From contig JAHBZL010000024.1 in assembly GCA_019635485.1 (NCBI GenBank), forward strand, positions 1 to 64,000: a DNA stretch of 64,000 bases. Direction: 5' to 3'. Source of the stretch: Piscinibacter sp. Its GTDB lineage: Bacteria; Pseudomonadota; Gammaproteobacteria; Burkholderiales; Burkholderiaceae_C. The position numbers and the translations under genes are program-made. The notes below the pieces were generated by a model that saw only the letters and a program-made list of their open reading frames with translations, did not search any database and was not told the DNA's origin. Numbering within the stretch: position 1 is the first letter of the stretch; each line of letters starts with the position of its first letter. Of this stretch, positions 62,901-64,000 are shown one piece after another.

Positions 62901-64000
62901 GCTTCACCTATTCCGTCAGTGACGGCATCGACTTCGACGCGGCGCCGAACCGCATGACGATCGGCGTCAGCCCGGTCAACGACCCGGCCGTCGTCGGCGG
63001 CCAGTCCAGCGGCACGGCGGTCGAGGACGCCCCCGGCCCGGTGACCGGCACGCTGACCGTGGTCGATCCGGACGCGGGCGAAGCGGCGTTCCAGCCGCTG
63101 AACAACGTCGCCGGGGCGCACGGCAGCTTCTCGGTCGACGCTGCGGGCACCTGGACCTACACGCTGAACAACGCCGACCCGGCCGTGCAGGCGCTCGGCC
63201 AGGGCCAATCGCTGCCGGACGAGACCTTCTGGGTCGCGACGATCGACGGCACCTGGACGGCCGTCACGATCGCCATCACCGGCACCAACGACGGGCCGGT
63301 CGCCGTCGCCGACACCCGCACGGCGAACGAGGACACGGCGGCGAGCGGCAACGTGCTGGCCAACGACAGCGATGTCGACAGCGGCACCTCGCTCACCGTC
63401 ACGCAGTTCGAGGTCGGCGGCAGCACCTACGGCGCCGGCGCGACGGCCAACCTGGCTGGCGTCGGCATGCTGACCATCGCGGCCAACGGCGCCTACACCT
63501 TCGTGCCCGCGGCCGACTACGCCGGCCCGGTGCCGGTGGCGACCTACACCGTCAGCGACGGCCTGGCGACCGCGACGGCCACGCTGACGATCGCGCTGAA
63601 TGCGCAGAACGACGCCCCGGTCAACACCGTGCCGGGCGCCGTCGCGGTGCTCGAGGACGTGCGCACCGCCATCGCCGGCATCTCGGTCGCCGATCCGGAC
63701 GAGTCCGGCAGCGTGGCCGCGCAGAAGATCGCCACGGTGCAGATCAGCGTCTCCAACGGCACGCTGCTCGTGTCGCTGGACGCCGGCACCAGCGTGACGG
63801 CGGGCGCCAACGGCAGCGGCACGCTGACGCTCAGCGGCACGCAGGCCAGCCTGAACGCGACCTTGGCCAGCCTGGCCTACCAGGGCAACGCGAACTACGT
63901 CGGCGGTGACACGCTGGTCGTGGTCAGCCGCGACGCTTCGGGCCTGACGGACAGCGACACGATCGCGATCACCGTCAACCCGGTCAACGATGCGCCGGTC
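53993..64000 (+). CDS. Giant LapA/BapA-like adhesin with retention module, 3' truncated by window end
   Basis: 3336 codons are open to the window end, so the C-terminal part is missing. Domains: retention module (1 to about 55; GIVSALWGHAVIRGADGKM, VGDLVKRGDVILTTQEG); linker with PAAG at 89-92, a candidate LapG cleavage site, then GLRVDRIAEG; cadherin-like/tandem-95 repeats (about 160-460); 25 Ig-like repeats of 93 residues (461-2785); another Ig-like and tandem-95 region; a VCBS repeat (about 3000-3100); more tandem-95. No Cys is seen in the repeats. Exported by the adjacent type I system to the cell surface for adhesion or biofilm. An ATG 9 codons upstream (53966) is also possible. Confidence 0.93.
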   Translation, partial: MPTIAQAAQGIVSALWGHAVIRGADGKMRVLKVGDLVKRGDVILTTQEGIVQITPEEAPARAEAKPAEGESELDRVITELNQGDQRSAPAAGLSGGGDGSLQEGLRVDRIAEGIDGASASFGSEPVAASEVPPSAGGSDEPPADDTTPPAPELVASSSSIGAVEEGAPTNLGLQAPTGTQSGTTIVVTDVPAVGEIHKADGTLVTPGMSLTAAELEGLVYVPPADYAPGTSVGEFTYQVTSGDQTASGSATIAVSAVNDVPLASGGSATGAEDALLPIALGGSDVDGTIVGITVTDIPAGSMLLLADGVTSVAVGQVLTPEQAGHLLFQPAPDFNGGTAVTFTVTDDAGAVSAPASIGILVTAVNDAPVVTGETAQAIGSAPITIDVLANDRDPDGDPLGVASATVDPALGSVSVNPDGSLTFSAAPGVTGPVTVTYTVTDGAGGSATASVLITVAPGPTVSVDAPALTSDATPTLTGTTNLPAGSSVTLTVTDATGAVQVLTAGVAAGGIFAIDVPAALAEGPYSVVAAVTDSAGNTANATDAGAIDLTAPALTVDAPALTNDPTPTITGTTDLPAGSTVTLVVTDSAGAVQTLAATVAAGGTYAIDVPSALPEGNYTVVASASDAAGNVGTANDSGAIDLTAPTLTVDAPALTNDSTPTITGTTNLPAGSTVTLVVTDSAGTVQTLTTTVAAGGTYSVDVPSALAEGNFSVLASTSDAAGNAATADDSGAIDLTAPTLTVDAPALTNDATPTITGTTDLPAGSTVTLVITDSAGGVQTLAATVVAGGTYSVDVPIALAEGNFAVLASASDAAGNAATANDSGAIDLTAPSLTVDAPALTNDSTPTITGSTNLPAGSTVTLVVTDSAGAVQTLTATVAAGGTFAIDVPSALAEGDYSVVASASDAAGNAATANDSGAIDLTAPSLTVDAPALTNDSTPTITGTTDLPAGSTVTLVVTDSAGTVQTLTTMVAASGSYAIDVPSALAEGSYTVAASATDAAGNAVTADDNGAIDLTAPSLTVDAPALTNDSTPTITGTTDLPVGSTVTLVVADSAGAVQTLAAAVTSGGTYSVDVPVALAEGNYTVAASATDAAGNAATANDTGAIDLTAPTLTVDAPALTNDSTPTITGTTDLPAGSTVTLVVTDSAGAVQTLTTSVTVGGTYSIDVASALAEGSYAVVASASDSVGNAATANDSGAVDLTAPSLTVDAPALTNDSTPTITGTTDLPAGSTVTLVVTDSAGAAQTVTATVAAGGTYAVDVPSALAEGNYTVVASATDAAGNAATANDNGAVDLTAPTLTVDAPALTSDSTPTLTGTTNLPAGSLVTLVVTDSAGAAQTFTVTAAAGGTFAVDVPSALAEGNYTVVASASDEAGNTATANDNGAIDLTAPTLTVDAPALTGDSTPTISGSTDLPAGSVVTLVVTDAAGAVQTLTAAVAAGGTYAVDVPSALAEGNYAVVASAYDAAGNLATANDSGAVDLTAPTLTVDAPALSNDATPTISGTTDLPAGSPVTLVITDSAGSVQTLTATALAGGTYVIDVPSALAEGSYSVVASATDAAGNTAMANDSGAIDLTGPTLTVDAPALTIDSTPTITGTTDLPAGSTVTLVVTDSAGAVQTLTANVAAGGTYGIDVPSALAEGSYTVVASASDAAGNAATANDTGAVDLTAPSLTVDAPALTNDSTPTITGTTDLPAGSTVTLVVTDSAGAVQTLAATVAAGGTYAIDVPSALAEGNYTVVASASDAAGNAASANDSGAVDLTAPALTVDAPALTNDSTPTIVGTTNLPAGSTVALVVTDSAGSVQTLAATVAAGGTYTVDVPSALAEGSYTVVASASDGAGNAATANDSGAIDLTAPALTVDAPALTNDSTPTITGTTDLPAGSTVTLVVTDSAGAVQTLAATVTAGGMYGIDVPSALAEGNYTVFASASDAAGNSAAANDTGAIDLTAPSLTVDAPALTNDPTPTITGTTDLPAGSPVTLVVTDSAGGVQTLTAIVVAGGTYAIEVPSTLAEGSYSVVASATDAAGNAVTANDAGAIDLTAPTLTVDAPALTNDPTPTITGTTDLPVGSIVTLIVTDSAGAAQTLAATVTAGGTYSIDVPSALAEGNYTVVASASDAAGNGATASDNGAIDLTAPALTVDAPALTNDSTPTITGTSNLPTGSTVTLVVTDSTGAVQTLAATVAAGGTYSVEIPIALAEGNFTVLASASDAAGNAATANDTGAIDLTAPSLTVDAPALTNDSTPTISGTTDLPVASTVTLVVTDSAGAVQTLTATVAAGGTYAIDVPSALAEGNFTVTASASDAAGNAATANDSGAVDLTAPSLTVDAPALTNDATPTITGTTDLPAGSTVTLVVTDSVGAVQTVTATVAAGGTYAIDVPSALAEGNYVVAASALDAAGNAATASDSGAIDLTAPALTVDAPALTNDSTPTITGTTDLPAGSTVTLVVTDAAGAVQTLAATVAAGGTYAVDVPSALAEGNYTVVASASDAAGNAATANDNGAVDLTAPTLTVDAPALTNDPTPTITGTTDLPVGSDVTLVITDSAGSVQTLTATVIAGGTYAVDVPSALAEGSYSVVASATDAAGNSATANDSGAIDLTAPTLTVDAPALTNDSTPTIAGTTNLPAGSIVTLVVTDSAGAVQTLAATVAAGGTYAIDVPSALAEGNYTVVASASDAAGNAATANDNGAVDLTAPTLTVDAPALTKDATPTITGTTDLPPGSTVTLVVTDAAGVVQTLAATVAAGGTYTIDVPAALAEGSYTVAASATDAAGNTAIANDSGAIDLTAPAVSLVLDPVTADNVLSAAEATGNVQITGTAGGDVRAGDIVTLSIDGADYQAVVGAGGAFAVTVPGAALVADPDHRIDASVTLTDAAGNSATATASQAYAVNTAPDSADQSVATLEDTPFQFDTGHFPYIDADGQPLAAIRIDTLPAAGELRLAGVLVTAGQVIAAADLSSLTFLPAPNENGNDYASFTYSVSDGIDFDAAPNRMTIGVSPVNDPAVVGGQSSGTAVEDAPGPVTGTLTVVDPDAGEAAFQPLNNVAGAHGSFSVDAAGTWTYTLNNADPAVQALGQGQSLPDETFWVATIDGTWTAVTIAITGTNDGPVAVADTRTANEDTAASGNVLANDSDVDSGTSLTVTQFEVGGSTYGAGATANLAGVGMLTIAANGAYTFVPAADYAGPVPVATYTVSDGLATATATLTIALNAQNDAPVNTVPGAVAVLEDVRTAIAGISVADPDESGSVAAQKIATVQISVSNGTLLVSLDAGTSVTAGANGSGTLTLSGTQASLNATLASLAYQGNANYVGGDTLVVVSRDASGLTDSDTIAITVNPVNDAPV
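54257..54268 (+). other. Candidate LapG protease site (PAAG) in the adhesin
   Basis: Residues 89-92 read Pro-Ala-Ala-Gly, followed by LSGGG and then VDRIAEG. Known LapA-type adhesins are cut by the periplasmic protease LapG at a (T/A/P)AAG motif placed about 80-110 residues in, just after the retention module. Position and flanks fit. LapG and LapD are not in the window. Confidence 0.6.
55373..62347 (+). repeat. 25 tandem 279-bp repeats (93-residue Ig-like units)
   Basis: Units begin at 55373 + 279n, n = 0 to 24, with no length change. The consensus begins LTVDAPALTNDSTPTITGTT, continues DLPAGSTVTLVVTDSAGAVQ, then AAGGTYAIDVPSALAEGNY, and ends ANDSGAIDLTAP. Unit 1 (VSVDAPALTSDATPTLTG) is the most divergent at the protein level. 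Units differ at many third codon positions while the protein stays nearly constant. Confidence 0.95.

Noticed and set aside
58892-63208. Open frame of 1438 codons on the minus strand opposite the adhesin repeats
   Set aside because: It is a shadow of the 279-bp repeats: Arg/Gly/Asp-rich, no family features, and the plus frame has clear Ig-like and VCBS domains.

Overview
This is a very GC-rich chromosomal window, probably from a betaproteobacterium of the order Burkholderiales. The gene order resembles the Rubrivivax/Leptothrix/Methylibium-like and Comamonadaceae groups. The main pointers are the cluster gyrA-pheA-tyrA-aroA/cmk-rpsA-ihfB-lapA-lapB-hldE-hldD, the ompA-ubiG-gph neighbourhood next to a one-piece tmRNA gene, a phaC-phaA-phaB operon with pgeF beside it, and GC-run hairpins between genes. 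Assignment is from gene content and protein resemblance only. I see no insertion sequence, prophage, CRISPR array or tRNA.

Layout. 1-2.8 kb: the 3' part of a TPR/trypsin-fold protein with no visible catalytic triad, then a Tat-exported PhoD-type phosphatase. 2.8-5.3 kb (minus): ssrA, gph, ubiG and ompA, with clear terminators after ssrA and ompA. 5.6-18.6 kb (plus): DNA gyrase A, a DUF2059 protein that looks frameshifted, the aromatic amino acid genes pheA, tyrA and an aroA-cmk fusion, ribosomal protein S1, IHF-beta, the LPS-assembly pair LapA/LapB, and two heptose genes (hldE kinase part, hldD). 18.7-26.6 kb: a small ComEA-like protein, a patatin, dnaE, a TrhO-type rhodanese, and a methyltransferase-EgtB pair. 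26.6-32.7 kb: a DUF599 protein, a LysR-controlled flavoprotein/pirin operon, GluQ, an FKBP isomerase and a transglutaminase-like protein. 32.8-39.9 kb: an orphan receiver, a divergent NarL/CHASE3-kinase pair and a train of small stress-type genes (two DUF1328, YqjD/E/K-like, ferritin-like, BON lipoprotein, CsbD). 39.9-43.1 kb: a DEAD-box helicase and small membrane proteins. 43.2-49.5 kb (minus): phaB, phaA, phaC, pgeF and two gentisate-type ring-cleavage genes. 49.6-64 kb (plus): a Nudix hydrolase, a type I secretion ABC transporter and its HlyD adaptor, and the first 3336 codons of a giant adhesin that runs off the window.

How the parts fit. The left half is mostly essential metabolism and envelope assembly: UbiG, LapAB, heptose genes, OmpA. 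The middle is a stress block in which three transcription units may share an upstream GTCCTAC element. The right end is the most interesting: a secreted surface protein with a LapA-like retention module, a candidate LapG cleavage site (Pro-Ala-Ala-Gly) and 25 Ig-like repeats of exactly 279 bp, next to its dedicated exporter. No outer-membrane TolC/LapE partner or LapD/LapG pair is visible inside the window.

Limits. All calls come from reading the sequence and from remembered family features. No searches were run. Promoter and regulatory calls are tentative.
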